Shown in pieces: positions 1 to 9,098 of a stretch of DNA of 64,000 nucleotides. The DNA comes from Nocardiaceae bacterium (GTDB lineage Bacteria > Actinomycetota > Actinomycetes > Mycobacteriales > Mycobacteriaceae). The translations under genes were made by a program, and so were the position numbers. The stretch's first letter is position 1, and each line of letters begins with the position of its first letter. The notes under the pieces were generated by a model. The model searched no databases. It was not told the origin of the DNA and saw only the letters and a list, made by a program, of their open reading frames with translations. Where the stretch lies: the NCBI GenBank assembly GCA_021372355.1, contig JAJFUQ010000208.1, positions 62,001-126,000 on the forward strand. Direction: 5' to 3'.

Positions 1-2225
1 GACGCCAGCGCCTTCTTGTGCTGGTCGATCGACGCTTTGAGCTGCTTCTGGTCGTTGACCTTGTCGGTGTCGAGAACCGGAACGCCCTCGGCCGTCTCGC
101 CTGGAATCGAACGGTCGCCACGCAACGCCGGCGGCAACTCGCCGGGAATCGTCATCCAGGTGCCGGTCGACCGTGTCGAGGGGAATACCTCGGACACCAC
201 ATGCGGGACGGCCACGACCTCCCACTCGAGGCCCTTTGCCGCGTGAACGGTGAGGATCTGGACCCGGTTCGGACTGACGTCGACCTCGCCGGGCGGCAAC
301 CCGTCCTCGATCGCATCGGCAGCGTCGAGGAAGTCGAGCAATCCACCCAGCGTCGCGCCGGAATCCCGCCAGTAGCTCGCGACGACATCGGCAAAGGCGT
401 CGAGATTCGCGCGGGACTGCAGCCCGGGCTGGGCAAAGGCCATCTCGACAGCGATTCCCGTGAGGCGCTCGGCCTCCGCGACGAGTTCGGGCAGCGGCAG
501 GCCGACCTTGTCCCGCAGATTGCCGAGGAGCCGATTGAAGGACTTCAGTCGGTGCCAACCCTCGACCGAATACCGACTCGCATCGCCGGGGTCGGCGACG
601 GCATCAAGTAGGCACGCGGTTTCCGCCTCATCCTGTGGCAGATCAGCGCGAACGGACTCTTCGAGCGTCATTCCGGCTTTGTCGCGCTTGGGTGGGGGTG
701 CCAGTTCCTTTGCGCGCTTCCACAGTTCGGCGACGTCACGGAGACCGAGTCGCCAACGCGCACCAGTGAGCAGGCGCAACGACGCCGGACCGAACGTCGG
801 GTCGGCGATGAGGCGAAGCCAGGCGATGAGGTCGGCGACCTCGGGCGTGTGGATCAGACCGCCGAGGCCGACGATCTCGACGGGCAGTCCCTTCGCCCGA
901 AGAGCTTCGGCAAGTGGAGCCGAATCCGCATTCCGGCGGACCAGCACCGCCGCGGTCGGGAGGTCGCGATCCGCTGCCCGCGCGGCTTCGTACTCCCCCG
1001 CGATCTGCTCCGCGATCCACTCTCGTTCGCCGGCAACGGTTTCCGTGAGTGCGATGCGCACATCTCCGACCTGTGGGTCGGGTCGGGCGTTCAATTTCGG
1101 GACCGGAACCCCGCGATCACGTAGCGGATCTGTGACCTCGTTTGCCAAAGCGAGAGCTTCGATCGGATTACGCCAACTCGTCGTCAGTGGCAATATCGAG
1201 GCCGGACGTCCGCGGGAATCTGGGAAGTCGTCGGCGAATCGGGGAAGGTTCGCCGCCGACGCCCCGCGCCAGCCATAGATCGACTGCATCGGGTCGCCGA
1301 CTGCGGTCACGGCCATGCCGCCGCCCGCTCGCCCGCCGAAAAGCGACGCCAAGAGAATCCGCTGCGAGTGTCCGGTGTCTTGATACTCGTCGAGCAGAAT
1401 CAGCCGGAACCGTTCACGCTGTGCCTTGCCGACCTCGGCATGATCGGCGGCGAGCCGTGCCGCGAGGGACATGACGCTGCCGAAGTCCATTTCGCCGCGC
1501 GCTTTGAGGCTCTGCGCAAGTCGATCGACGAGCGGCAGCAGTGCGACGCGCTCCTCCTGAGTGGCGACGAGGTTGCGAATGTCGGCAATGGGCACTCCGC
1601 CACGCCCGCCCGGAAGAACCGCGACGAGGTACGCCAGGTCGTTGCACGCTTTGCGCAGGTCATCGGCGGTTACGAGATGTTCGGACAGCTGGCCGTAAAG
1701 CGCCAGCACGGCCGCGGTGATCGACGACGGGACCTTCGGCGTGTCGAGTTCGCCGTCCCAGGTCTGGACGACATGGTGGGCTCGCTGCCAGAGCTGGGTT
1801 TCCGAGAGCAGCTTCGACGACGGCTCCACCGGTAGCAACAGCCCGTATTCCGAGACCAGCCGGCCGGCGTACGAGTGGTACGTACTCACTTCCGGCTCAG
1901 CGGAATTCAACCGCTCGACGAGATCCGGATTGGTGCGCAGCAGGTCCGATCCGGCGAGCCGATGCAGCCGCTTGCGGATGCGCTGGGTCAGCTGCTGGGC
2001 GGCCTTCCGGGTGAACGTCAGGCCGAGGACCTCGTCCGGGTTGGTATAGCCGTTGGCCACCATCCAGACCACGCGCGCCGCCATTGTCTCCGTCTTTCCG
2101 GCACCCGCGCCGGCGATGACGAGCGTCGGAGACGGCGGAGCTTCGATGACCGCGGCCTGCTCGGGCGTCGGTCGCGGCAGGTTGAGTGCCTGCGCGATAA
2201 GCGATGGGGAGAACTGTGCGCTCAC
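1..2225 (-). CDS. adnB: AdnB-type helicase-nuclease subunit, C-terminus cut by window edge
   Basis: This is a UvrD-like SF1A DNA helicase, the second subunit of the AdnAB end-resection motor used in mycobacterial double-strand break repair. About 741 residues are present and the gene runs off the left edge, so the C-terminal nuclease domain is not seen. Reading from GTG at 2225, I see Walker A (IAGAGAGKTETM), motif Ia (LTFTRKAA), the DExx box as LLDEYQDTGHSQ, motif III (GDPMQSIYGWRGAS), SWRNP, and motif V-like LTVHAAKGLEWE. The GTG start is 31 bases after the AdnA stop and is preceded by a good ribosome site (GGGAGAAG), so the pair is one operon. The call is firm; only the missing tail is unknown. 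Confidence 0.93.
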   Translation of the reverse strand, partial: MSAQFSPSLIAQALNLPRPTPEQAAVIEAPPSPTLVIAGAGAGKTETMAARVVWMVANGYTNPDEVLGLTFTRKAAQQLTQRIRKRLHRLAGSDLLRTNPDLVERLNSAEPEVSTYHSYAGRLVSEYGLLLPVEPSSKLLSETQLWQRAHHVVQTWDGELDTPKVPSSITAAVLALYGQLSEHLVTADDLRKACNDLAYLVAVLPGGRGGVPIADIRNLVATQEERVALLPLVDRLAQSLKARGEMDFGSVMSLAARLAADHAEVGKAQRERFRLILLDEYQDTGHSQRILLASLFGGRAGGGMAVTAVGDPMQSIYGWRGASAANLPRFADDFPDSRGRPASILPLTTSWRNPIEALALANEVTDPLRDRGVPVPKLNARPDPQVGDVRIALTETVAGEREWIAEQIAGEYEAARAADRDLPTAAVLVRRNADSAPLAEALRAKGLPVEIVGLGGLIHTPEVADLIAWLRLIADPTFGPASLRLLTGARWRLGLRDVAELWKRAKELAPPPKRDKAGMTLEESVRADLPQDEAETACLLDAVADPGDASRYSVEGWHRLKSFNRLLGNLRDKVGLPLPELVAEAERLTGIAVEMAFAQPGLQSRANLDAFADVVASYWRDSGATLGGLLDFLDAADAIEDGLPPGEVDVSPNRVQILTVHAAKGLEWEVVAVPHVVSEVFPSTRSTGTWMTIPGELPPALRGDRSIPGETAEGVPVLDTDKVNDQKQLKASIDQHKKALA

Positions 2226-2256
2226 TGGGTCTTCTCCCTCGCTCCGCTCAGCCTGC

Positions 2257-5200
2257 TCACTGGCCCACCTGCCGGCCGCAGTCTTGAGCCGGGCACGAAT
2301 TCTGTACCGGGCAGTGTCGGCACTTGTCGCTGACGACCGCCCGGAAAGTCGGTCCGAGGGTCGACTTCGCTGCTTCGCGCACGGTGATGCGCCACTGCGC
2401 GGCCGCGAATTCATCGAGCGCCGGCTGCTCGCGTTGCGTGGCGCCGTCCTTGTTGTGCGAATTGCTGACGTAGACGAGCCGCGCCCCACCTGGTTCCTGC
2501 GGGCCACCCTCGATCCCGCCCTCGGCGATCGCCAGCTGATACGTCGCCAACTGTGCATGCGACTTGGCTTCGTCGTTGGACACGGGGTTCTTCCCGGTCT
2601 TGATGTCCACAACGACGAGCCGGCCCAGCGGGTCCTTCTCGAGACGGTCGATACGACCCGTGATGAGAACGTCGGGATCGTCGGGTCCCTCCGCTCCGAC
2701 CTCGCACTTCACCGGCTCCTCGACGGCCACGAGTGTCAGATCGGTGCGCGTCACCTGGTGCCAGGCGGCGAAGTTCTCGAGCATCTTCGCCGTGCGCGTC
2801 AGTTCCGCACGGGAATACCAACCCGCCCCCATGTCGAGCTCTGACCAGGCACTTTCCAGGCAGCGACGAGCTTCGTCAGGTGACTGGTGCTCGGCGAGGG
2901 CCTGTACGAGTGTGTGCACCATGGTTCCAGTGGTCGCCGCGGTCGCGCCCTGCTTGTCTCCACCGACGCGCTGAAGCACCCACCGAAGTGGGCACTCGAT
3001 GAGCTGCTCGACCGCCGACGGCGACAGCGCGATCGGCTGGCTGCTGTCGCCGAGCGGATCGCGCGTGCTGACGTTCGCGAGGCCGAACCACTCGTCGGGA
3101 TGCGCTCCGGGAGCGCCGGCAGCCGCGAGCCGGGCGAGGTGTCGGGCCGCCTGCTCACGCCGCTGCGGATCGGTCGTCGGATCGCACACGACCCGGCGCA
3201 ATTGCCCAACCAGCGCCGGCCCCTGCAACGACCGCTCCGCGCGACTGTCGAACCGCATCGGATCGACGTCGTCAGGGAGCAGTTCCGCAAGAAAGCGGGA
3301 CCGCATCGTCTCCTGGTCCGCGGACTCCGACGCGGTCACAACCAGGGTCCGGCGAGCCCGTGAGCACGCCGAATAGAACAGCCGGCGCTCTTCCGCGAGA
3401 ACGGGCGCCATGCGCGAGAGGGTTCCGGAACCGTCGCCCGTACCGTCGAGAACATCGAGCATCTCCGGGGTGTGCAGCAGACTGCCGCGAACCTGAAGGT
3501 TCGGCCACACTCCTTCCTCGACCCCGGCAACCGCAACAACGTCCCATTCCCGGCCGCCGGCAGCGTGCGCGCTGATCAACGTCACCGCGTCGGGAACGAC
3601 GGCTGGGTCCTTTGGACTCGCCGGAACCTCTTGCGCCGTAATAAATCCCACGAACCCGGACAGTGTCGGCCGCAGGAGGCGGTCGGTGTAGGCGGCAGCC
3701 TCGTCGAAGAGCGCGACCATCGCGTCGAGGTCGCGGTTCGCCTGGTCGGCGACGACGCCTTGTCGAATACTCGCCCTGACCCAGCCAGATTCCAGACCGC
3801 AGGCGCGCCACACCGCCCACAGGACCGGTTCGACGCCGCCCTCCGCGGCAAGGGCTGCATGGCCGGCGGCGAGCACCTTCTGTACGCGACGCAACGGCGC
3901 CGACTCATTGTCGGTCAGCTCCGCGATCAACTCATCCGCGTGACCGAGCACCGCGATACGAAGAAGTTCGCCCGAATCATGCTGCTTCCGATCGGCTCGC
4001 CGCAGACCACGACGCAGGCGGCGAAGCGCGACCGCGTCGGCACCGCCGATCGGTCCGCTGACCAGCTCAATCGCATCATCGGCGGTGATCCGATTCGGCT
4101 CGCCGATAGCACGAAGAACTCCGAGAATCGCCGACACCGCGCGTTGCCGCGGAAGTGGCAGATCGGCCGCGTGTGTGCGGACCGGAATTCCGGCCGCGGA
4201 GAGCGCTCGGCGCATCGTGATCGCCGAACGCGGGACCGATCGAACGATGACCGCCATGTCCCGCCAATCGGTCTGGCGCGTGGTCCGCTCACGACGCAAG
4301 ACGTCGGCAACGTAAGCGGCTTCCTGCGCGGGGCTTGGCAAGACGCCGAACCGAACTACACCGGCGTCCGTCGAAAGAGGTTCGAGCGGCACCCGCGCCG
4401 GCCCTGGGAAGCGCGATGCGATCGAGGTGAGTGTCTCGGTGATGGCGTCGTTGGCGCGAAACGACTGTGTCAGCACGATGCGTCGCGTGCGGTCGTCGTC
4501 GCCAAGCGAGCTGAGAAAGCGTGCGTCCGCACCACGGAACCCGTAGACCGCCTGGTCGGGATCTCCCGCAACGACGGTCATGTGCGTGCCCGCACCGACC
4601 GTCTCGATGAGCTCTGCGGCCTGCGGGTCGAGATGCTGGGCGTCGTCGATGTAGAGGTAGCGCACGCGCGACTGCTCACGACGAAGCAACTCGTCGTCGT
4701 TGAGCAGGGCAGACAATGCGGCTCCGACCAACTCCGCGGCGTCGAGTGCCGGCGCCGATGCCTCCGGGACCGCCATGCCGACCGACCAGCGCAACAGCAT
4801 CGCCTGCTCATAGCGGAGCGAGAACTTGCCCGCGGCCGTCCATTCCGGCCGGTTGAACTTCTTGCCGAGCTTCACCAACAGTTCGGGTCCGACGCCGCGC
4901 TCCTTCGCACGAGCGAGCAGGTCTCGCAGCGTCGCCGCGAATGCGTACGTGTTCAGGGCACCGCGGAGGTGTTGGGGCCACTGCGCCCCATCGTCGTCCT
5001 CGAGTTCGCCGAGAAGCATCTCGCGGATGACCGCGTCGTGTTCGGCACCGGTGAGTAGCCGAGGCGGCGGATTCCCGTGCACACTCGCCTGCAGTCGAAG
5101 AATCGCGAATGCGTAGGAGTGAATCGTCCGGACCAGAGGTTCGCGCGTCGCACCGAAGCCATCCGGGCTACCAGCGAGAAAGCGCTCGGCAATGTCATCG

Positions 5201-5499
5201 CGCAAAGTACGCGCCGCACGCTTGTTCGCCGTCAGGACCAGTACCGACTCCGGGTCAGCTCCGGCCGCGAGCCGGTGAACAGCGAGGTCGGCGATCAGGG
5301 CAGTCTTCCCCGTTCCCGGACCGCCGAGAACCTGCCATGGTCGCCAGCCGGGGCGCACCTCGTGGTCGGCAAACAGTGCGCGCACATCCGGACCCCACTC
5401 GCGAGGCGGAGCCTCCACAAGTCGAGGTCGAACGAGATTGACCGACGGCGCGCTTCCCACAGTGGCTATCCCAACACGAGGGTGCGACAAGTCGCTCAT
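2257..5499 (-). CDS. adnA: AdnA-type helicase-nuclease subunit with C-terminal RecB-like nuclease
   Basis: This 1080-residue protein is the first subunit of the AdnAB helicase-nuclease. Walker A is GGPGTGKT near residues 59-66, followed by YIDDAQHLDP as the Walker B region and AGDPDQAVYGFRGAD as motif III. The C-terminal part carries the RecB-family nuclease signature VVVDIKTGKN. A cysteine near CPLRW and the terminal group CRHCPVQNSCPAQDC are spaced like the iron-sulfur staple of AddB-class nucleases. SF1 motifs are more divergent than in AdnB, as expected for the weaker motor of the pair. It lies upstream of adnB and is divergent from the next small gene, whose start is 21 bases away. Confidence 0.93.
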   Translation of the reverse strand: MSDLSHPRVGIATVGSAPSVNLVRPRLVEAPPREWGPDVRALFADHEVRPGWRPWQVLGGPGTGKTALIADLAVHRLAAGADPESVLVLTANKRAARTLRDDIAERFLAGSPDGFGATREPLVRTIHSYAFAILRLQASVHGNPPPRLLTGAEHDAVIREMLLGELEDDDGAQWPQHLRGALNTYAFAATLRDLLARAKERGVGPELLVKLGKKFNRPEWTAAGKFSLRYEQAMLLRWSVGMAVPEASAPALDAAELVGAALSALLNDDELLRREQSRVRYLYIDDAQHLDPQAAELIETVGAGTHMTVVAGDPDQAVYGFRGADARFLSSLGDDDRTRRIVLTQSFRANDAITETLTSIASRFPGPARVPLEPLSTDAGVVRFGVLPSPAQEAAYVADVLRRERTTRQTDWRDMAVIVRSVPRSAITMRRALSAAGIPVRTHAADLPLPRQRAVSAILGVLRAIGEPNRITADDAIELVSGPIGGADAVALRRLRRGLRRADRKQHDSGELLRIAVLGHADELIAELTDNESAPLRRVQKVLAAGHAALAAEGGVEPVLWAVWRACGLESGWVRASIRQGVVADQANRDLDAMVALFDEAAAYTDRLLRPTLSGFVGFITAQEVPASPKDPAVVPDAVTLISAHAAGGREWDVVAVAGVEEGVWPNLQVRGSLLHTPEMLDVLDGTGDGSGTLSRMAPVLAEERRLFYSACSRARRTLVVTASESADQETMRSRFLAELLPDDVDPMRFDSRAERSLQGPALVGQLRRVVCDPTTDPQRREQAARHLARLAAAGAPGAHPDEWFGLANVSTRDPLGDSSQPIALSPSAVEQLIECPLRWVLQRVGGDKQGATAATTGTMVHTLVQALAEHQSPDEARRCLESAWSELDMGAGWYSRAELTRTAKMLENFAAWHQVTRTDLTLVAVEEPVKCEVGAEGPDDPDVLITGRIDRLEKDPLGRLVVVDIKTGKNPVSNDEAKSHAQLATYQLAIAEGGIEGGPQEPGGARLVYVSNSHNKDGATQREQPALDEFAAAQWRITVREAAKSTLGPTFRAVVSDKCRHCPVQNSCPAQDCGRQVGQ

Positions 5500-5520
5500 C
5501 CGGGAAGGTTAGATGGACGG

Positions 5521-5943
5521 ATGACTGACTGGACGACGGCAGCTGGACTGAAGGCGATTCGGCTCGCGCGCAGCGCGGCGATCCCGGGCTGGCGCGACCC
5601 GCTCACGTATGCCGTCGGCTACCGCGACCAGGGTGAATGGGTCTTTCCGTATATCAACGAGTTGCACGGGATCCACGTCTTGCCTGCCGTTGTCCTCGCC
5701 GAAATCGTCGGACATTCATCGGGTGATCGCGAATACGCGCTGAGCCGTGAGCAGCTTGCCGCCGCGATCGCGAACCTCGCACCCGCAGAAGCCGCCACCG
5801 ACATCGAGCACCCGAACCTCGCCGCGTGGCGCGCGACGGCCGCGGCCGATGCGTCGGTCATCGCCGCAGTCTTCATCGAATCGCTCGACGCGCCGATCTC
5901 CGGCGACGCCGAACAGGCACTACGGAGGCAACTGACTCTCTAG
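5521..5943 (+). CDS. Hypothetical protein, 140 aa
   Basis: I do not recognise this protein. The ATG at 5521 is the first plausible start, just 21 bases from the divergent adnA start. It is a soluble, Ala- and Glu-rich sequence with a tryptophan-rich front (MTDWTT, PGWRDP, GEWVFPY) and no clear membrane segment, signal peptide or metal motif. The open frame continues upstream antisense to adnA, but that extension looks like a shadow. The stop overlaps the stop of the convergent next gene by three bases. Its position between adnA and the LipV-like hydrolase is not part of the mycobacterial order I remember, so it may be lineage-specific. Confidence 0.7.
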   Translation: MTDWTTAAGLKAIRLARSAAIPGWRDPLTYAVGYRDQGEWVFPYINELHGIHVLPAVVLAEIVGHSSGDREYALSREQLAAAIANLAPAEAATDIEHPNLAAWRATAAADASVIAAVFIESLDAPISGDAEQALRRQLTL

Positions 5944-6242
5944 GGCTCGCGACTCTTCCGACCCACCCAGTCGGCGCCCTTGCCGACCGCATCAGCGAGC
6001 AACCCGCCAACGTCGAGGCCGAAACGCGCGATCTTCGCCGCGGTGTCGTCCGCCTTGGATTCGACCTCGGAGGACTTCGCCTGGGCGCGTGATTTGAGGT
6101 CGGCCGCTAGGGAGGCAGCGAAATCCGACCCTTCGGCCACCCGTGGCTTCATCTGTTCCCACACCGGCTTGGCTGCACGCCGGACTTCTTCGACGGTCCG
6201 CTTCAAGTCGTCACTGATCTCGCGCCATTGTTCGTTAGCCAT
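5940..6242 (-). CDS. Hypothetical charged helical protein, 100 aa
   Basis: I do not recognise this short protein. It is rich in Lys, Glu, Ala and Asp and is predicted by eye to be mostly amphipathic helix, with a glycine-containing stretch (FGLDVGGLLADAVGKGAD) near the C-terminus. That pattern is seen in small membrane-associated or stress proteins, but I assign no function. It converges on the 5521-5943 gene with a three-base stop overlap and is divergent from the hydrolase gene at 6315. The ATG at 6242 is preceded by a good GAGGAGGG-like ribosome site, which supports translation. Confidence 0.7.
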   Translation of the reverse strand: MANEQWREISDDLKRTVEEVRRAAKPVWEQMKPRVAEGSDFAASLAADLKSRAQAKSSEVESKADDTAAKIARFGLDVGGLLADAVGKGADWVGRKSREP

Positions 6243-6290
6243 GGTCAGACCCTCCTCGTGCCGCAGCCGACGCCGCCAAACCCCAGTTTA

Positions 6291-6303
6291 GGCAGTAACT
6301 GCC
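6291..6303. promoter_or_regulatory. 13-bp palindrome between divergent genes
   Basis: GGCAGT-A-ACTGCC is a perfect inverted repeat 11 bases before the GTG start of the hydrolase gene and about 50 bases from the divergent small gene. It could be an operator or a hairpin covering the start region. No Shine-Dalgarno is visible before 6315, so the downstream gene may be leaderless. The function is inferred only from symmetry and position. Confidence 0.3.
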
Positions 6304-6314
6304 ACACTGATTCT

Positions 6315-7076
6315 GTGTTGAACGTTCACCGCTTCGGGAACCCCGACAACCCGACGATCCTCGCGCTGCACGGACTGACCGGCCACGGTCGCCGTTGGGA
6401 AGATCTCGCCACGAACCACCTCCCAGACTTCCACGTCATCGCCCCAGACCTCCGAGGGCACGGGCGCTCGCCGTGGACGCCTCCGTGGTGCCTCGAGGAT
6501 GTGGCGGGTGACCTCGTCGAGCTTATCGACGAGCCCGTGATCGTCGTGGGCCACTCGTTCGGCGGCGCCGTTTCGCTGCACCTCGCACATGCGCACCCGG
6601 AGCTGGTGAAGGCCTTGGTTCTCCTGGATCCGGCCATCGGGCTCAGCCCGGACATGATCCTCGACCACGTCACGGGGACGCTCAAGAGCCCCGACTACGC
6701 GGACGAAGCGGAAGCACGCCGCGACAAAACGTCCGGAAGCTGGGGCGAGGTACCGAACCATCTGCTCGACGCGGAGGTTGCCGAGCACCTCATCCCCACG
6801 GATAACGGACGCGTGGGATGGCGCATGTGCATTCCGGCGGTGGCCGCGTTCTACGGCGAACTGGCCCGTCCGCTGGTGCTGCCCAGCTGCCCCACGGCGC
6901 TCGTGCGCGCACTGACGGTCAAGCCTCCCTATGTCACACCGGCGTTGATCAACGGACTACGCGAACGGCTCGGAGCCGACTTCGACCTGCGCGAATGGGA
7001 CTGTGATCACATGGTCGCCCAGGCCCGGCCTGTCGAGGTCGCAGCGCTCATCCGGAAGGTTGCGAGTGCCCACTGA
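6315..7076 (+). CDS. Alpha/beta hydrolase, LipV-like
   Basis: This 253-residue alpha/beta-hydrolase is the positional counterpart of mycobacterial LipV (Rv3203), which follows adnA there. The nucleophile elbow is GHSFGGA, the oxyanion segment is LHGLTGHGRRW, and the catalytic histidine is probably in WDCDHMVA near the end. The fold usually hydrolyses esters; the substrate cannot be read from sequence. I chose GTG 6315 because the protein then begins directly with the first beta strand (VLNVHRFG). An open extension reaches 6228 but would overlap the divergent gene. The last 11 bases overlap the next gene, indicating co-transcription. Confidence 0.85.
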   Translation: MLNVHRFGNPDNPTILALHGLTGHGRRWEDLATNHLPDFHVIAPDLRGHGRSPWTPPWCLEDVAGDLVELIDEPVIVVGHSFGGAVSLHLAHAHPELVKALVLLDPAIGLSPDMILDHVTGTLKSPDYADEAEARRDKTSGSWGEVPNHLLDAEVAEHLIPTDNGRVGWRMCIPAVAAFYGELARPLVLPSCPTALVRALTVKPPYVTPALINGLRERLGADFDLREWDCDHMVAQARPVEVAALIRKVASAH

Positions 7077-7362
7077 TGAACAGATCGAGCGCGTCCGTGA
7101 ACTCGTCCGATCTGTTCCCGAAGGAGAAGTGACCACGTACGGCGACCTCGCCGAGGCGGCCCACTTACCAAGCCCGCGCATGAGCGCCTGGATCATGAAG
7201 CACGACAGCTCCGACCTGCCGTGGCATCGGGTCGTCCGGGCGGACGGGACACCGGCTCCGCACATCGCCGCTAAGCAACTCGAATTGTTGCGGCAGGAGG
7301 GTGCGCCGATCCGCGACGGCCGCGTGGACATGAAGATCGCCCGGGCTACGCTGACCCCATGA
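7066..7362 (+). CDS. Alkyltransferase-like (ATL) DNA-binding protein
   Basis: This 98-residue protein has the DNA-binding domain of O6-alkylguanine-DNA alkyltransferases (VPEGEVTTYGDLAEAA, then DLPWHRVVRADG). The catalytic cysteine of the PCHRV motif is replaced by tryptophan, giving PWHRV. It should therefore bind O6-alkylguanine lesions and flag them for nucleotide excision repair rather than remove the alkyl group, as known for Atl proteins such as Atl1 and E. coli YbaZ. GTG 7066 has an upstream GGAAGG ribosome site. It overlaps the hydrolase by 11 bases and the next gene by four (ATGA). It corresponds to Rv3204 in position. Confidence 0.9.
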   Translation: MPTDEQIERVRELVRSVPEGEVTTYGDLAEAAHLPSPRMSAWIMKHDSSDLPWHRVVRADGTPAPHIAAKQLELLRQEGAPIRDGRVDMKIARATLTP

Positions 7363-9098
7363 CGCCACCGTTGCGCCGCGCCGACGCGATCATCCTCGCG
7401 GGCGGACGCGCGACTCGAATGGGCGGCGTCGACAAGCCCGGCCTCGTCGTCGGTGGTCGCTCGATGCTCGCGACAGCGATCGACGTGGTGTCCGAATGCG
7501 CGACGATCGTCGTGGTCGGGCCGCAGCGAGACCTGCCTTCGGAGATCGTTCAGGTTCAGGAATCGCCTGCCGGGTCGGGACCGGTTTCCGGCATCGCCGC
7601 CGGTCTCGCCGCCCTACCCGACGGCTCGGAAATCGTCGTGGTGCTTGCCGCCGACCTACCGTTCATCTCGCGCGCGTCAATCCAGACATTGATCGATGCC
7701 TGTCAGAACGGTGACGCCGCTTTCGCGTCCGATTCCGACGGCAACCCCCAGTACCTGGCCGCCGCATGGCGCACCGCCGCGCTCCGCGAACAACTCCGGA
7801 GCGTCGGCTCGCTCGAGAACCAGCCGATGAAGCGACTCGTTCCGGCCCACCTGATCACCGTGCCGCTCGCCGACATCACCGACTGTGACACCCCGGCCGA
7901 TGTCACCGCCGCCCGCCGCGCGAGCACTCGTTCGCTCTCGGTCGATGAAGCCCGGGAGACCATCGCGGCGGCACTTCGCCCGCTCGCACCGCGTCCGGTT
8001 CCCGCACCTCACGCACTGGGATCGACCTTGGCGGAACCGCTCGTCGCCGCTTCGCCACTTCCGCGCTTCGACTTGTCCGCGATGGACGGTTACGCGGTCT
8101 CCGGGGACGGTCCGTGGCGGCTGCGGTCCGAGGTCGGATACGCGGGTGGAGTTCGCCCCGACCGCCTCGAGAACGGCGAGGCCGTACGCATCGCAACCGG
8201 CGCACACCTGCCGCCCGGAACCACGAGTGTCCTGCGCGACGAGTTCGCGACGGTCCGGGACGACGTCGTCACTCGAACCGAGGGCACTCCGGTACGGGAC
8301 GATCGCCGCCAGTCGGGCGAGTCGTGGAAGCCCGGCGATGTGCTCGTCGCGTCCGGAACCGTGGTGTCTCCGGCAGTCATCTCGGTGGCCGCGAGCGCCG
8401 AGGTTTCCGAACTCGTGGTCCGCGGTCCGGTTCGAGCACATGTCGTCGTGACCGGCGACGAGATCCGGCGCGAGGGCCCGTTGCGGGACGGCCAAACGCG
8501 CGACTCGATCGGGCCGATCCTGCCGAACTTCCTGCGTTGGTTCGGCGTGCAGACGAAATCCGAAGCGCACCTGCGGGACACCGCGAGCGGATTCGACGCT
8601 GTCCTCGCCGAGGCAGACGCGGACCTCATCGTCGTCATCGGCGCGACCGGTCACGGCGCCGCGGACCAGTTGCGCACCGCTCTAGAGCGGGCGGGCGCTG
8701 ATCTTCTCGTCGAACGAGTCCAGACGCGTCCGGGTGGTTCGCAGATCGTGGCGTGCCTGCCAGACGGCCGCGTCGTCGTCGGGTTGCCCGGAAATCCGTT
8801 CGCGGCGATCGCGACGGCGGGGATCCAGGTCCCCGGTATCGCCGCCGCACTGACCGGCCGTTCCGGGCGCCCCAAAGAGCTGGTTCAGCTCGCGAACGCC
8901 GAGGACGTGAGTGCCGACAGCACGCGCGTGATCCCGGGCAATCCCGACGGATCCGGACGATGGATCGCACATCATCCGAGGTTCCAGACCGCACACCTCG
9001 CGGCGCTCACCGGACAGTCGGGCCTGCTGGTCATCCCACCCGGAACGACCTCCGATGACCTCGTCGAAGTGGTCCGGATACCGTCCGGGGAAATGTAA
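7359..9098 (+). CDS. MobA-MoeA fusion, molybdenum cofactor synthesis
   Basis: This 579-residue protein joins two cofactor enzymes. Residues 1-190 are a MobA-type nucleotidyltransferase that adds GMP to molybdopterin; the signature is LAGGRATRMGGVDKP at about 13-27. Residues from about 195 form a MoeA-type molybdenum insertase, recognised by SAMDGYAVSG, RIATGAHLPPGT, VIGATGHG and VGLPGNPFAA. The MobA part makes the bis-MGD form required by nitrate reductase. narG starts 274 bases downstream on the same strand, so the context fits cofactor supply for NarGHI. The gene overlaps the ATL gene by four bases. In many bacteria these are separate genes. Confidence 0.93.
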   Translation: MTPPLRRADAIILAGGRATRMGGVDKPGLVVGGRSMLATAIDVVSECATIVVVGPQRDLPSEIVQVQESPAGSGPVSGIAAGLAALPDGSEIVVVLAADLPFISRASIQTLIDACQNGDAAFASDSDGNPQYLAAAWRTAALREQLRSVGSLENQPMKRLVPAHLITVPLADITDCDTPADVTAARRASTRSLSVDEARETIAAALRPLAPRPVPAPHALGSTLAEPLVAASPLPRFDLSAMDGYAVSGDGPWRLRSEVGYAGGVRPDRLENGEAVRIATGAHLPPGTTSVLRDEFATVRDDVVTRTEGTPVRDDRRQSGESWKPGDVLVASGTVVSPAVISVAASAEVSELVVRGPVRAHVVVTGDEIRREGPLRDGQTRDSIGPILPNFLRWFGVQTKSEAHLRDTASGFDAVLAEADADLIVVIGATGHGAADQLRTALERAGADLLVERVQTRPGGSQIVACLPDGRVVVGLPGNPFAAIATAGIQVPGIAAALTGRSGRPKELVQLANAEDVSADSTRVIPGNPDGSGRWIAHHPRFQTAHLAALTGQSGLLVIPPGTTSDDLVEVVRIPSGEM

